A stretch of DNA of 58,125 bases from Campylobacter sp. MIT 99-7217 (GTDB lineage Bacteria; Campylobacterota; Campylobacteria; Campylobacterales; Campylobacteraceae): the NCBI RefSeq assembly GCF_006864365.1, contig NZ_QHLJ01000009.1:1-58125 (forward strand), given 5' to 3'. Numbering within the stretch: the stretch's first letter is position 1; every line of letters starts with the position of its first letter. A program made the position numbers and the translations under genes. Below, piece by piece: positions 31,691 to 39,645 of this stretch. The notes beneath the pieces are model-generated. The model searched no databases. It saw only the letters and a list, made by a program, of their open reading frames with translations, and was not told the origin of the DNA.

Positions 31691-31713
31691 AAGGACTTGA
31701 TAAACAAGTCCTT
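31691..31713 (-). terminator. Terminator of fdhT-fdhU
   Basis: AAGGACTTG/CAAGTCCTT, nine perfect pairs and a 5-base loop, ending on the minus strand in TTAAATTTTTG. It lies 13 bp past the fdhU stop. Confidence 0.7.
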
Positions 31714-31725
31714 TACCTAGGGAAT

Positions 31726-31953
31726 TTAAGGTTTTTGGATTAAAAATCTCAAAGTTGGACCATCTTGATTGATCTCAAGCACCTTAAAACCTCTACTTTT
31801 AGCATCATGGGGGATAGAATTTATACTTTGCGGACAATCACAAAGCACTTCTAAAATTTCCCCACTTTTAAGACTAGGTAGAGCATCAAGAGTAGCTATA
31901 GCTGGATATGGGCAAGCTTCGCCCTCTAAATTTAAAGTATAGGTAATCTTCAT
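31726..31953 (-). CDS. fdhU: TusA/SirA-like protein FdhU
   Basis: 75 residues, a single TusA-type domain: LEGEACPYPAIATLDAL with the CPxP Cys at residue 13, then LCDCPQSINSIPHDAKSRGF. Such proteins carry a persulfide or, here, probably selenium on Cys. In C. jejuni the homologous pair fdhT-fdhU (Cj1500-1501) is required for selenium-dependent formate dehydrogenase activity. It overlaps fdhT by 4 bp and ends at a strong terminator. Assignment rests on the family, the pairing and the selenium context. Confidence 0.85.
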   Translation of the reverse strand: MKITYTLNLEGEACPYPAIATLDALPSLKSGEILEVLCDCPQSINSIPHDAKSRGFKVLEINQDGPTLRFLIQKP

Positions 31954-33152
31954 CTTAATTCCTTAAAAAATTTTTTCTTATAAGCAAAAACGAGAATAAA
32001 AACAAGTCCAAAAAGAGCTAAATTTATACCCAAGCCTCCAAGCGGACTAAAACTTTGAAGTAAATTTATCTTTATACCATCTTTAAACACTGCAGGCAAA
32101 TAATCATAACTTAAAGCTAAAATCATCGTTCCAACGATATTTGCAAGTCCTACGATCATGAAATGACTTTGTCCCTCAAAAGCTCTATAAGCCCAGCCAC
32201 ACTCGCAACCTCCGGCAAAAACTATACCAAAACCAAATAAAAATGCACCTAAAGCCACTGCTGGAGAAATTTCTATAAGCTTACTTGTATGTCCTTGCAA
32301 TATAAAAGCAAAAGCTATCAAACAAGCAATCACCATGCCGATCAAAGCCCCTTTTATAGCATTTTCTCTACCAAATAAAAACAAATCCCTAAAGCAAGAA
32401 GTAAAGCAAATTTGAGATTTTGCGATGATAAAACCAAAAACAAAGCCAAAAAGCAAAGCCACGGACAAGAGACTTTTTTTATCCTTGACGCTAATGGCTT
32501 CACTACTTGCGATAAGATATATAAACCAAGCGATGAAAAGTATAAAAAGCACAGTGGCTAAATGAAAATACAATTTCGCCTTATGTTCATTTTTTATCAA
32601 AGGCTCATTTGCCTTTTCAACCCTTACAAGTTTGGCTTTTGGCTTAAAAAACTCACTATTGCAAAGCTTGACGCCAAGATAAATTCCTAAAACCATAAAA
32701 AAAGTAAAAACCCAGGTATGAAGGGAAAAATATGGCAATCCTGTGAAGAAATTTGCCAAGTTACAACCAAAAGCAAGTCTTGCCCCAAAGCCTGATAAGA
32801 TCCCACCAACTATAGCTTGAAAAACACGAATTTTGCTTGCTGGAAGACGAAATTTAACCTTATTTGCCCAAAGTGCCGCGATCAAACAACCAATAAACAT
32901 ACCAATGAGCATGATTCCATCGGTTCTAGTTAAGGGCGTGCCATTTAAATTTTGTTTTTCATAATATGAAAAACCCTCTAAATTTATGCCAAAAAGCTCT
33001 AAAAACTCGCCACCCCAACGAGTCATCTCACCGGTTACAGCCCAAACGCCACCAAAAATTCCAAAATAAACCGCACTTAAAACACCCAAAGCGATCATTC
33101 CTTTGGAATTATCCCAAAAATTGACAAAGTATTTTTGTTTCAAAGAGTTCAA
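31950..33152 (-). CDS. fdhT: YeeE/YedE-family membrane transporter FdhT
   Basis: 400 residues, about nine to ten membrane segments in two repeated halves; each half has the YeeE/YedE signature with a conserved Cys: GGILSGFGARLAFGCNLANFFTG and FGIVFAGGCECGWAYRA. A third Cys-containing turn is AKSQICFTSCFRDLFL. The family moves thiosulfate or other sulfur/selenium compounds; in C. jejuni FdhT supports selenium-dependent formate dehydrogenase. Selenium-compound import is therefore likely but not shown here. It is back-to-back with selC. Confidence 0.87.
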   Translation of the reverse strand: MNSLKQKYFVNFWDNSKGMIALGVLSAVYFGIFGGVWAVTGEMTRWGGEFLELFGINLEGFSYYEKQNLNGTPLTRTDGIMLIGMFIGCLIAALWANKVKFRLPASKIRVFQAIVGGILSGFGARLAFGCNLANFFTGLPYFSLHTWVFTFFMVLGIYLGVKLCNSEFFKPKAKLVRVEKANEPLIKNEHKAKLYFHLATVLFILFIAWFIYLIASSEAISVKDKKSLLSVALLFGFVFGFIIAKSQICFTSCFRDLFLFGRENAIKGALIGMVIACLIAFAFILQGHTSKLIEISPAVALGAFLFGFGIVFAGGCECGWAYRAFEGQSHFMIVGLANIVGTMILALSYDYLPAVFKDGIKINLLQSFSPLGGLGINLALFGLVFILVFAYKKKFFKELR

Positions 33153-33285
33153 AGAAAGTTCCTAAATATGTGATTGTCAAAACTTGACACTAAAAGAATG
33201 CAAATTATAACATAAATTTTAATATTTGCAATATTATGTATAATAAAAATATCAAGCTTTTAATCTTAATTTTTAAGAAAAATGG

Positions 33286-33291
33286 TATAAT
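33286..33291 (+). promoter_or_regulatory. -10 box of selC
   Basis: TATAAT within AATGGTATAATACT (extended TGG-TATAAT), ending 10 bases before the tRNA. Campylobacter sigma-70 promoters rely on this box with a T-rich upstream region, which is present. Confidence 0.65.
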
Positions 33292-33300
33292 ACTTTTTAT

Positions 33301-33399
33301 TGGAAGATTAGCGTATCTGGTGATCGCCACTGACTTCAAATCAGATGAAAGGGTAGCTGGCTATCTTTTGGGGAGTTCGATTCTCTCATCTTCTCGCCA
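33301..33399 (+). tRNA. selC: tRNA-Sec (anticodon TCA)
   Basis: About 99 bases with the selenocysteine-tRNA architecture. Anticodon loop CTTCAAA with TCA at 33336-33338 inside CTGA/TCAG; long variable arm AAAGGGTAG/CTATCTTTT with loop CTGG; T arm GGGAG-TTCGATT-CTCTC; encoded CCA at 33397-33399 after discriminator G. The 3' acceptor strand ATCTTCTC implies eight pairs, but the 5' side reads TGGAAGAT, giving U-C at pair 1 and G-U at pair 2, so the 5' end is uncertain by one base. It lies between fdhT and selD. Confidence 0.95.
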
Positions 33400-33464
33400 T
33401 TTCATTAGTATGTAACAAATGATCATTTTATCTTTATACCAAAACTGATTTTTTAAGCTTGAGT

Positions 33465-34490
33465 CTATTTTTTTAAATTTAAACTAAATTCACTTTTTTT
33501 CACACACTCAGCCACTATAAAAGCTTCTATGCCTTCGTTTTTAAGCACTTTTAAAAGCTCGGTTGCGTTTTTTGGCTCTAAAGCGATCAAAAGTCCTCCT
33601 GAGGTTTGAGGATCGCAAAGTGCAATGTCATCTTGAGCTAAATTCATACAAGAATCCTTAATAAAATCATAATTTTTATAAGCACCACCTGGTATCAAGC
33701 CCATATCAAAATACTCTTTAAAGCCTTGCAAAAACTGCACTTCATCTTTAAAAATCTCGATAGAAATTTTTTCATTAAGCATTTCTTTAAGATGTCCTAA
33801 AAGCCCAAAACCCGTAACATCGCTCATTGCACTTGGCTTAAATTTAAGTGCTAACTCACTTGCTTTAAGATTTAAACGCATGGTGCTATCAAGCAAGGCT
33901 TTTAGATGATCTTTAGCCAAAAATCCACCCTTTAAAGCAGTGCTTAAAATGCCCACGCCCAAGGGCTTTGTCAAAAGGATCAAATCGCCGTTTTTAGCCG
34001 TGTTATTAGCTATAAATTCACGCGGATTTACCACGCCTGTAATGCTAAGCCCAAAGAAAAATTCGGGATTTTCTATGGTATGACCGCCAACAACCAAGCC
34101 TTTGCACTCTTGCACCTTGTCATTTGCACCCTCTAAAAGCTCTTTTAAAACCTCTAAATCATGATGGCAGTTATCAAAACCAACTATATTTAGAGCATTT
34201 ATCACCTTTGCACCCATAGCAAAAACATCACTAAGTGCATTAGCTGCTGCTATAGCACCAAAATGATAAGCACTATCTACAATAGGCGTGATAAAGTCTA
34301 AGGTCTGAACTAAGGCTAAATCATCGCTTATTTGATAGACGCTTGCATCTTCGTTGTTGCCGATACCGCTGAGTAAGGCAGGGGTTTTTTGCATGAAATT
34401 TAAGATTGTTTTAAGACCGCCCGGGTTTAATTTCGCTGCTCAACCTGCTGCTTTAACAAAATGCGTTAAATTCTGCTCTTTATACTCCAT
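33465..34490 (-). CDS. selD: Selenide water dikinase, a selenoprotein (TGA = Sec at codon 17)
   Basis: 341 residues if the in-frame TGA at 34440-34442 is read as selenocysteine. The ATG at 34490 has AGGAG five bases upstream, 7 bp after yedF. The N-terminus reads MEYKEQNLTHFVKAAGUAAKLNPG (two pieces: HFVKAAG-U and AAKLNPG), with U17 and K20 at exactly the catalytic Cys17/Lys20 positions of E. coli SelD. Downstream: GNNEDASVYQ, VQTLDFITPIVD, DVFAMGA, GGHTIENPE, DVTGFGLLGHL, DPQTSGGLL. Makes selenophosphate from selenide and ATP. A caller that ignores recoding would start it late at about 34394 and lose the active site. Confidence 0.95.
34411..34430 (-). promoter_or_regulatory. Putative SECIS hairpin of selD
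   Basis: Beginning 10 bases after the UGA, UUAA-ACC pairs with GGU-(C)-UUAA: seven pairs, one bulged C and a 5-base loop CGGGC. Placement suits a bacterial SECIS. It lacks the U17 bulge and the GU loop of the E. coli element, so SelB recognition is unproven. Confidence 0.45.
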
Positions 34491-34497
34491 TTTTCTC

Positions 34498-35070
34498 CTA
34501 AAGGCTGATGATTTTAGCCTTACCACAAAGCTCGCCTAAAATTTCATAAGCATTGCCAATATTGCCTATCTTAAGCTCCTTAGTTTTGCCAAAAAATTCC
34601 AAGCAAGTACCACAACTAATGATCTCTACGCCTAAATTTTCAAGCTCGCTCATGATTTTATGTGCTGGGTGATCTGGGTTTGAATTGACTAAAACGCTAT
34701 CATTGACACAAAGGATTTTGCTAGGAATTTGTGGCATGTCCTTAAGGGTATTTAAAAAGCCTACAAAAAGCTTTTTTCCAAGCTCGCCATCACCAACCTT
34801 GTCTGTTTTTAAAAATAAAACGAGGCTTTCTTGTTTGTCAAAAGTGCAAGTTGAATTTGAAACCTTTTGAGTGCTGATTGTAATCTCATCGCCATTTTCG
34901 CTAAGCTTTGCTTCTAAATTTTGAGTTTTTAAAAATTTCAAAACATTCGTTTTTGCGATTTGAGAATTAAGCAAAATTTCTAACTTCTCTCCCTCGTTTA
35001 ACTTTTCCAAAGCATTTTTTGTCTCTATAACGGGCTTTGGACAATCCAAATTTCGGCAATCAATTTGCAT
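34498..35070 (-). CDS. yedF: YedF, sulfurtransferase-like selenium metabolism protein
   Basis: 190 residues, two domains. N-terminal TusA fold with DCRNLDCPKPVIETKNAL (CPxP Cys near residue 10); C-terminal DsrE-like domain (LVLFLKTDKVGDGELG, NSNPDHPAHKIMSEL, VEIISCGTCLEFFGKTKEL with CGTC). This fusion is strongly associated with selD in genomes that use selenium and is thought to handle reduced selenium for SelD. Here it is directly upstream of selD (7 bp) and has its own promoter region, because a strong terminator ends the fdhB transcript before it. Confidence 0.9.
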   Translation of the reverse strand: MQIDCRNLDCPKPVIETKNALEKLNEGEKLEILLNSQIAKTNVLKFLKTQNLEAKLSENGDEITISTQKVSNSTCTFDKQESLVLFLKTDKVGDGELGKKLFVGFLNTLKDMPQIPSKILCVNDSVLVNSNPDHPAHKIMSELENLGVEIISCGTCLEFFGKTKELKIGNIGNAYEILGELCGKAKIISL

Positions 35071-35092
35071 TATTCTTCCTTTGAAAAAATAT

Positions 35093-35108
35093 TTGGATAA
35101 TGATAATA
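35093..35108. promoter_or_regulatory. Fur-like box upstream of yedF-selD
   Basis: TTGGATAATGATAATA contains GATAATGATAAT, which equals the first 12 bases of the 19-base Fur consensus; the third hexamer does not match. It lies 23 bp upstream of the yedF start, a promoter-proximal position. AT-rich DNA produces such partial matches by chance. Confidence 0.3.
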
Positions 35109-35164
35109 TGTTCTTGCTTTTTTTGTGTTTAAAATAAAGAAATTTTACAGAAGTATTTTAAAAA

Positions 35165-35189
35165 TCCTAGCTCAAAAACTGAGCTAGGA
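35165..35189 (-). terminator. Terminator of fdhAB
   Basis: TCCTAGCTCA/TGAGCTAGGA, ten perfect pairs with a 5-base loop, followed on the minus strand by TTTTTAAAAT; 5 bp beyond the fdhB stop. It separates the formate dehydrogenase transcript from yedF-selD. Confidence 0.8.
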
Positions 35190-35193
35190 AAAA

Positions 35194-35766
35194 TCAAGGC
35201 ATATCATCAATGCCTAATTTTGCACCCTTTAAGACAACTCGTCTTCTAAAGATCTCACTTACTTCAACCGCATCACCTACAAGTAAAGCATTTGTAGAGC
35301 AAACCGCTGCACACATAGGAACTTTTCCCTCAGCTATGCGGTTTTGTCCATAAAGCTCGCGTTCTTCATGTGAATTTGTAACCTCAGGACCTCCTGCACA
35401 CATGGTGCATTTATCCATTTCGCCCTTAATGCCAAAGGCGCCATCTCTTGGAAATTGTGGTGCTCCAAAAGGACAAGCATAAAGGCAATACCCACAGCCT
35501 ATACATTTTTTCTTATCATGAAGCACAATTCCATCAGCTCTTATATAAAAGCATTTTACAGGGCAAACTTGCTCGCAAGGTGCATCCGTGCAGTGCTGGC
35601 AAGCAATGGAAGTTGAGACTTCCTTGCCCTCTATGCCCTCATTTAAAGTAACCACCTTACGACGATTTATCCCAACAGGCACCTCATGCGCACTTGAACA
35701 AGCCACTTGGCAAGCAAAGCATGAAGTACATCTTCTAGTATCCACAAAAAATTTCATTCTCGCCAT
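35194..35766 (-). CDS. fdhB: Formate dehydrogenase iron-sulfur subunit
   Basis: 190 residues. Four ferredoxin clusters expected from the Cys sets: CTSCFACQVAC, CQHCTDAPCEQVCPV, CIGCGYCLYACPFG and CTMCAGG...CAAVC. Carries electrons from FdhA to the cytochrome b subunit FdhC. No Tat signal, so probably co-exported with FdhA. It starts 1 bp past the fdhA stop. Confidence 0.95.
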   Translation of the reverse strand: MARMKFFVDTRRCTSCFACQVACSSAHEVPVGINRRKVVTLNEGIEGKEVSTSIACQHCTDAPCEQVCPVKCFYIRADGIVLHDKKKCIGCGYCLYACPFGAPQFPRDGAFGIKGEMDKCTMCAGGPEVTNSHEERELYGQNRIAEGKVPMCAAVCSTNALLVGDAVEVSEIFRRRVVLKGAKLGIDDMP

Positions 35767-35767
35767 G

Positions 35768-38587
35768 TTAAGCCTTTTCTATCCTGCAAAGTCCTGCGTT
35801 AAACTCAGAAATTTGCGTGTTAATATCAAAACCATAGTTTGTAATGGTATTTGAACTCTCGCCTATGGTATAAGGCTTTGTTCCCTCAGGGTAATTATAA
35901 CTTAAATCCACGCCTTGCAAAATTCCAGCAAAATTATAAGGCATACAAATTCTATCCGGAGTAACTGAGCGATTATGTACGCATTTTACCTTGATCTTTG
36001 TGCCTTGTGGCGAGTGAATCCACATCATATCTCCATCGTTTATGCCATATTTTAAAGCAAGCTCAGGATTGACATTGGCAAACATTTCAGGTGTGATAGC
36101 AGCAAGATATTTGCTCGTTCTTTCAAGCATACCAGCACCACTTAAATTCACCAAACGCATACTTGAAACGATGGTAGGGAATTCCTTACTCCAGTCTTTT
36201 TTCTGTTGCTCGCTGATAAATTTACTCTCAACGCGGAAGTTTTTAACCTGATCGCTCCAAGTAGGATATTTTTGAACCAAATCCCAGCGCGGCGAGTGTA
36301 TAGGCTCTCTGTGTTTTGGGATAGGATCAGCAAATTCCCAAACAATAGCCCTTGCTCTTGCATTTCCTAAACAACAAGCTCCCATTTCGCGACATTTTTC
36401 AAGGATAAGCCCTGAAGTATCGGTACTCCAACTTGCACCCATTTTGGCTTTTTCTTCTTCACTAAGCTTAATATTGAAAACTTTTTCTATATTTTCCTTA
36501 GTAATTTGTGGATAACCACCCTTAACTTTAGATCCCTTCAAGCTAATACTATCATCAGCAAGCTGACTAACGCCATTATGCTCTAAGCCGAATCTGTTTC
36601 TAAAGCCCATTCCTCCACGCTCATAAGGGATATCTTTGTTCCATAAAATCGCAGTTCCTGGGTGTTTTGCATCCCAGCAAGGCCAAGGAAGACCATAATA
36701 CTCGCCTTTAACCTCTCCACCGATTCCTTCTTGAGTATCTGGATCGAAATGTTCCCAATTTTGCTGATGTCTTCTTAATCTTTCAGCAGAAATTCCGCGA
36801 AGTCCTATACTTAAAAGCCCATTGCTCATCTCAGTGGTTACATCATCAGGCCATACAAAAGCTTCCTCATCGCTTTTTACTTGCTTAAGCTCATGATCAA
36901 CAACCCTCATTTTCATGCCACGAGTATATTCATCATAAAAGCCAAATTTCTTAGCAAAAGCAAACATGATCTCTTGATCTTCTTTGCTTTCATAAATCGG
37001 TTTTATAACTTGAGAACGCCATTGCATAGCTCTATTTGTAGCTGTTACATAACCCTCAGTTTCAAACTGAGTTGAAGCTGGTATGATGTAAATTCCATCA
37101 GGTCTATCAGCCAAAACAGCAACTTCATTCACAAAAGGCTCGGCAATTACTATCATATCAAGTTTTTTAAGTGCTTCTTGAATTTTAACTGTGTGTGCCA
37201 TGGAAGTAATACCCGTTCCTTGCACCCAAAGCACGCGAATAGGTGCGTTAGAATAAGTTTTTTCCTCTTTTAAAACACCTTGCCACCATTTAGCTAAAGA
37301 AAAGCCTTTTTCGTGCATCCACTCTTTAGAATAAAATCTTGAGTTTAAATAATCCCTCTTTACGCCCCAAACATTGCTAAAATGATTCCAAGCTGTATCA
37401 TCAAGCCCATAATAAGCAGGTAAAGTATCAGCCAAACAACCCATATCCGTAGCACCTTGAACATTATCATGTCCACGGATAATGTTTGTTCCAGCACCTT
37501 CTTTTCCAACATTTCCAAGCACAAGCTGCAAAATGGCTAGAATTCTAGTATTTGAGCTACCAACTGAGTGCTGTGTGATACCCAAAGCCCAAAAAAGCGT
37601 AGCAGGCTTAATGGTCGCTAACATACGAGTAATTTTTTCAAGTTGGGCAGCTGGCACACCTGTTACATCTTCTACGACCTCAGGAGTCCATTTCTTCGCT
37701 TCTTCTTTTACATCTTCTACTCCATAAGAACGAGTAGCAATAAATTCCTTATCTTCCCAACCATTTTTAAAGATAAGATGAAGCATACCATAAACCAAAG
37801 CTATATCAGTTCCCGGACGCACTCTCACATACTCATCAGCATGAACAGCTGTTTTTGTATAAACAGGATCGACAACCACAAGCTTAGCATTGTTTCTATC
37901 TTTTGCTTGAAGCAAGTGTTTAAAGCCGATAGGATTAGCCACAGCTGTATTTGCTCCAAATATAATCATCATTTTAGAGTTCTTAGTAACATCACCAAAA
38001 TGGTTTGTCATAGCACCATAACCCCATGTATTCGCCACACCGGCGACTGTTGCGCTATGTCAAATTCTGGCTACATGATCGATATTGTTAGTTCCCCAAA
38101 AAGCAGCAAATTTTCTAAAATAATACGCTTGTTGATTATTAAATTTCGCAGAACCTAAAAACATCACGCTATCAGGTCCATCCTCTTTACGAATTTGAAG
38201 CATCTTATCGCCTATCTCATCGATAGCTTGCTCCCAACTCAAGCGTATCCATTTGCCATTTTCTTTTTTCATAGGATATTTAATGCGTTGTTTGGACTTG
38301 GTAAGATCAATTTGATCGATTCCCTTACAGCAATGAGATCCCTGAGAAATAGGATGTTCAATCGCATTTTCTTGACGCATCCAAACTCCATCTTGCACCT
38401 CAGCCTTAATTCCGCAACCAGCACTACAAATACTACAAATCGTTCGCACGATCTTGGAATTTGGATAAGGATTTGCAATTTCTTCCTTGCTTGCTTGTCT
38501 CACGCTTTTGTTTTCATTACCAAAAGCCGTGCTACTAAGTGCTGCAACACCTGCAAATTTAAGAAAATTTCTTCTTGCTAATGCCAT
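35768..38587 (-). CDS. fdhA: Formate dehydrogenase catalytic subunit, a selenoprotein (TGA = Sec at codon 176)
   Basis: 939 residues when the in-frame TGA at 38060-38062 is read as selenocysteine; the frame is identical on both sides. The context VARI-U-HSATVAGVANTWGYGAMTN is the Sec/Cys active-site segment of formate dehydrogenases. N-terminal Tat signal RRNFLKFAGVAALSS; a 4Fe-4S motif CSICSAGCGIKAEV; molybdopterin/tungstopterin domains with GHDNVQGATDMG, WVQGTGITSMAH and RICMPYNFAG near the end. Oxidises formate in the periplasm. A normal annotation would split it into a 175- and a ~756-residue piece or call it a pseudogene. First strong ribosome site: AAGGAAGAAA before ATG 38587. Confidence 0.97.
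38033..38046 (-). promoter_or_regulatory. SECIS hairpin of fdhA
   Basis: Counting U of UGA as 1, U17 is bulged, C18-C21 pair with G27-G30 (CGCC/GGCG), and the loop is GGUGU with G23-U24. These three features sit at the same positions as in the E. coli fdhF element recognised by SelB. Outer pairs present in E. coli are missing. Confidence 0.75.
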
Positions 38588-38607
38588 TTTCTTCCTTTCT
38601 TCTAAAT

Positions 38608-38811
38608 TTAATAAGCTATTTTATAATACTTTTCCCAGTGCATACTTTTTTCGTAAAGAACTTCTTCTTTTTTGCTATCACCAAGGACAACATTTTTTTC
38701 TTGCGAAGCTCCTTCTCCAAAATTCGCCTTAACAAGAGTTACAGCAAGTCCAGCCGTCGCCCCAACCTGCAAAGACTTCTTAAGAAAAGCTCTTCTTGCA
38801 TTTTTTTGCAT
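38608..38811 (-). CDS. Small Tat-signal protein of the formate dehydrogenase locus
   Basis: 67 residues: Tat motif NARRAFLKKSLQVG followed by a hydrophobic stretch (to about 28), then a short charged tail (HWEKYYKIAY end). This is the small family regularly found beside fdhA in Campylobacterota and some other bacteria; its function is not established, perhaps assembly of the exported enzyme. Strong ribosome site AAAGGAGGAAAA. 20 bp upstream of fdhA; a 145 bp AT-rich gap before it probably holds an internal promoter (TGTAAAAT and TATATT elements). Confidence 0.85.
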   Translation of the reverse strand: MQKNARRAFLKKSLQVGATAGLAVTLVKANFGEGASQEKNVVLGDSKKEEVLYEKSMHWEKYYKIAY

Positions 38812-38956
38812 TTTTCCTCCTTTTTGAATAATTTAGAATATTTTTAATAAGCTAAAATATAGCTAATTAAAATAAGTCTCTTGAACAATTTTACATAATA
38901 TAAAATAAAAAATAAATTAAATTCTAGACTTTTTGATAATTAAAATTCCATAAAAG

Positions 38957-39637
38957 TTACAATTTACTTAATTCTTCCATATTTGTTTTGCTAAATCTTG
39001 TTGGTAGTTTTGGCTCATAAGGCAAACGCTCTAAAGCCTCATCGGCAATACTTTTTTCTATATTTTTACTTGGTTTATCAAGATCTAAAATTTCTCTTTC
39101 AAAATCAAAAAATACCTGCATAATGTTTGCAAAATGAGCAAAAAATACTGAATTTTTATGAATTTGCAATTTTTCTATAAATTCATCAATCACAGAATTC
39201 AAAATCTGCTCCACAAATTCCTTAGCAATATCCTCATTCAAATCAATCAAAGAAGGCATTAAAGCAAAAGAAAAAGCAAATTCATCTTCGCTTTGAGCAC
39301 ATTTTTCATCGCGTCTAAAAGGTGTTTTTCTTAAAATCTCACAAGCTTTAAGTTTTTTTCTACCATCATCTCTGCCCTCATCATAAAATGAAGCCGTTAC
39401 AGGAACATTTACATAAGAAAAATCAAAAAATACCGCATTTTGTTCATTTAAGAAATCTTGCAAACCAAAGCTCAAAATCACTTCAAAATCTTTTTTTAAA
39501 TCTTCCCTCAAAGGATTTAAAGCTAAAAATTCAGCCTGAGCTTTGAAACGAGCAAAAACTTGCTCATCTACAAAGCTAAAAGGAAGTGAAAAAAACTCAT
39601 AAAAGTATTTACGCGTCGTTTTTACTTGATCTTGCAT
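38957..39637 (-). CDS. TorD/DmsD-family redox enzyme maturation chaperone
   Basis: 226 residues, all helical in appearance, no signal. Family features: an early KYFYEFFSLPFSFV segment, and a mid-protein acidic helix region (FSFALMPSLIDLNEDIAKEFVEQILNSVIDEFIEKLQ) followed by FFAHFANIMQVFFDFEREIL. Such chaperones bind Tat signals of molybdoenzymes until cofactor is loaded. Between fdhC and the Tat peptide it most likely serves FdhA (C. jejuni Cj1514c equivalent). It starts 8 bp after fdhC. Confidence 0.85.
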   Translation of the reverse strand: MQDQVKTTRKYFYEFFSLPFSFVDEQVFARFKAQAEFLALNPLREDLKKDFEVILSFGLQDFLNEQNAVFFDFSYVNVPVTASFYDEGRDDGRKKLKACEILRKTPFRRDEKCAQSEDEFAFSFALMPSLIDLNEDIAKEFVEQILNSVIDEFIEKLQIHKNSVFFAHFANIMQVFFDFEREILDLDKPSKNIEKSIADEALERLPYEPKLPTRFSKTNMEELSKL

Positions 39638-39645
39638 GCTTGTTC

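Noticed and set aside
35768-38587. fdhA as a frameshifted or nonsense pseudogene
   Set aside because: The only interruption is an in-frame TGA at the known selenocysteine site, with a fitting hairpin and a full Sec machinery in the window.
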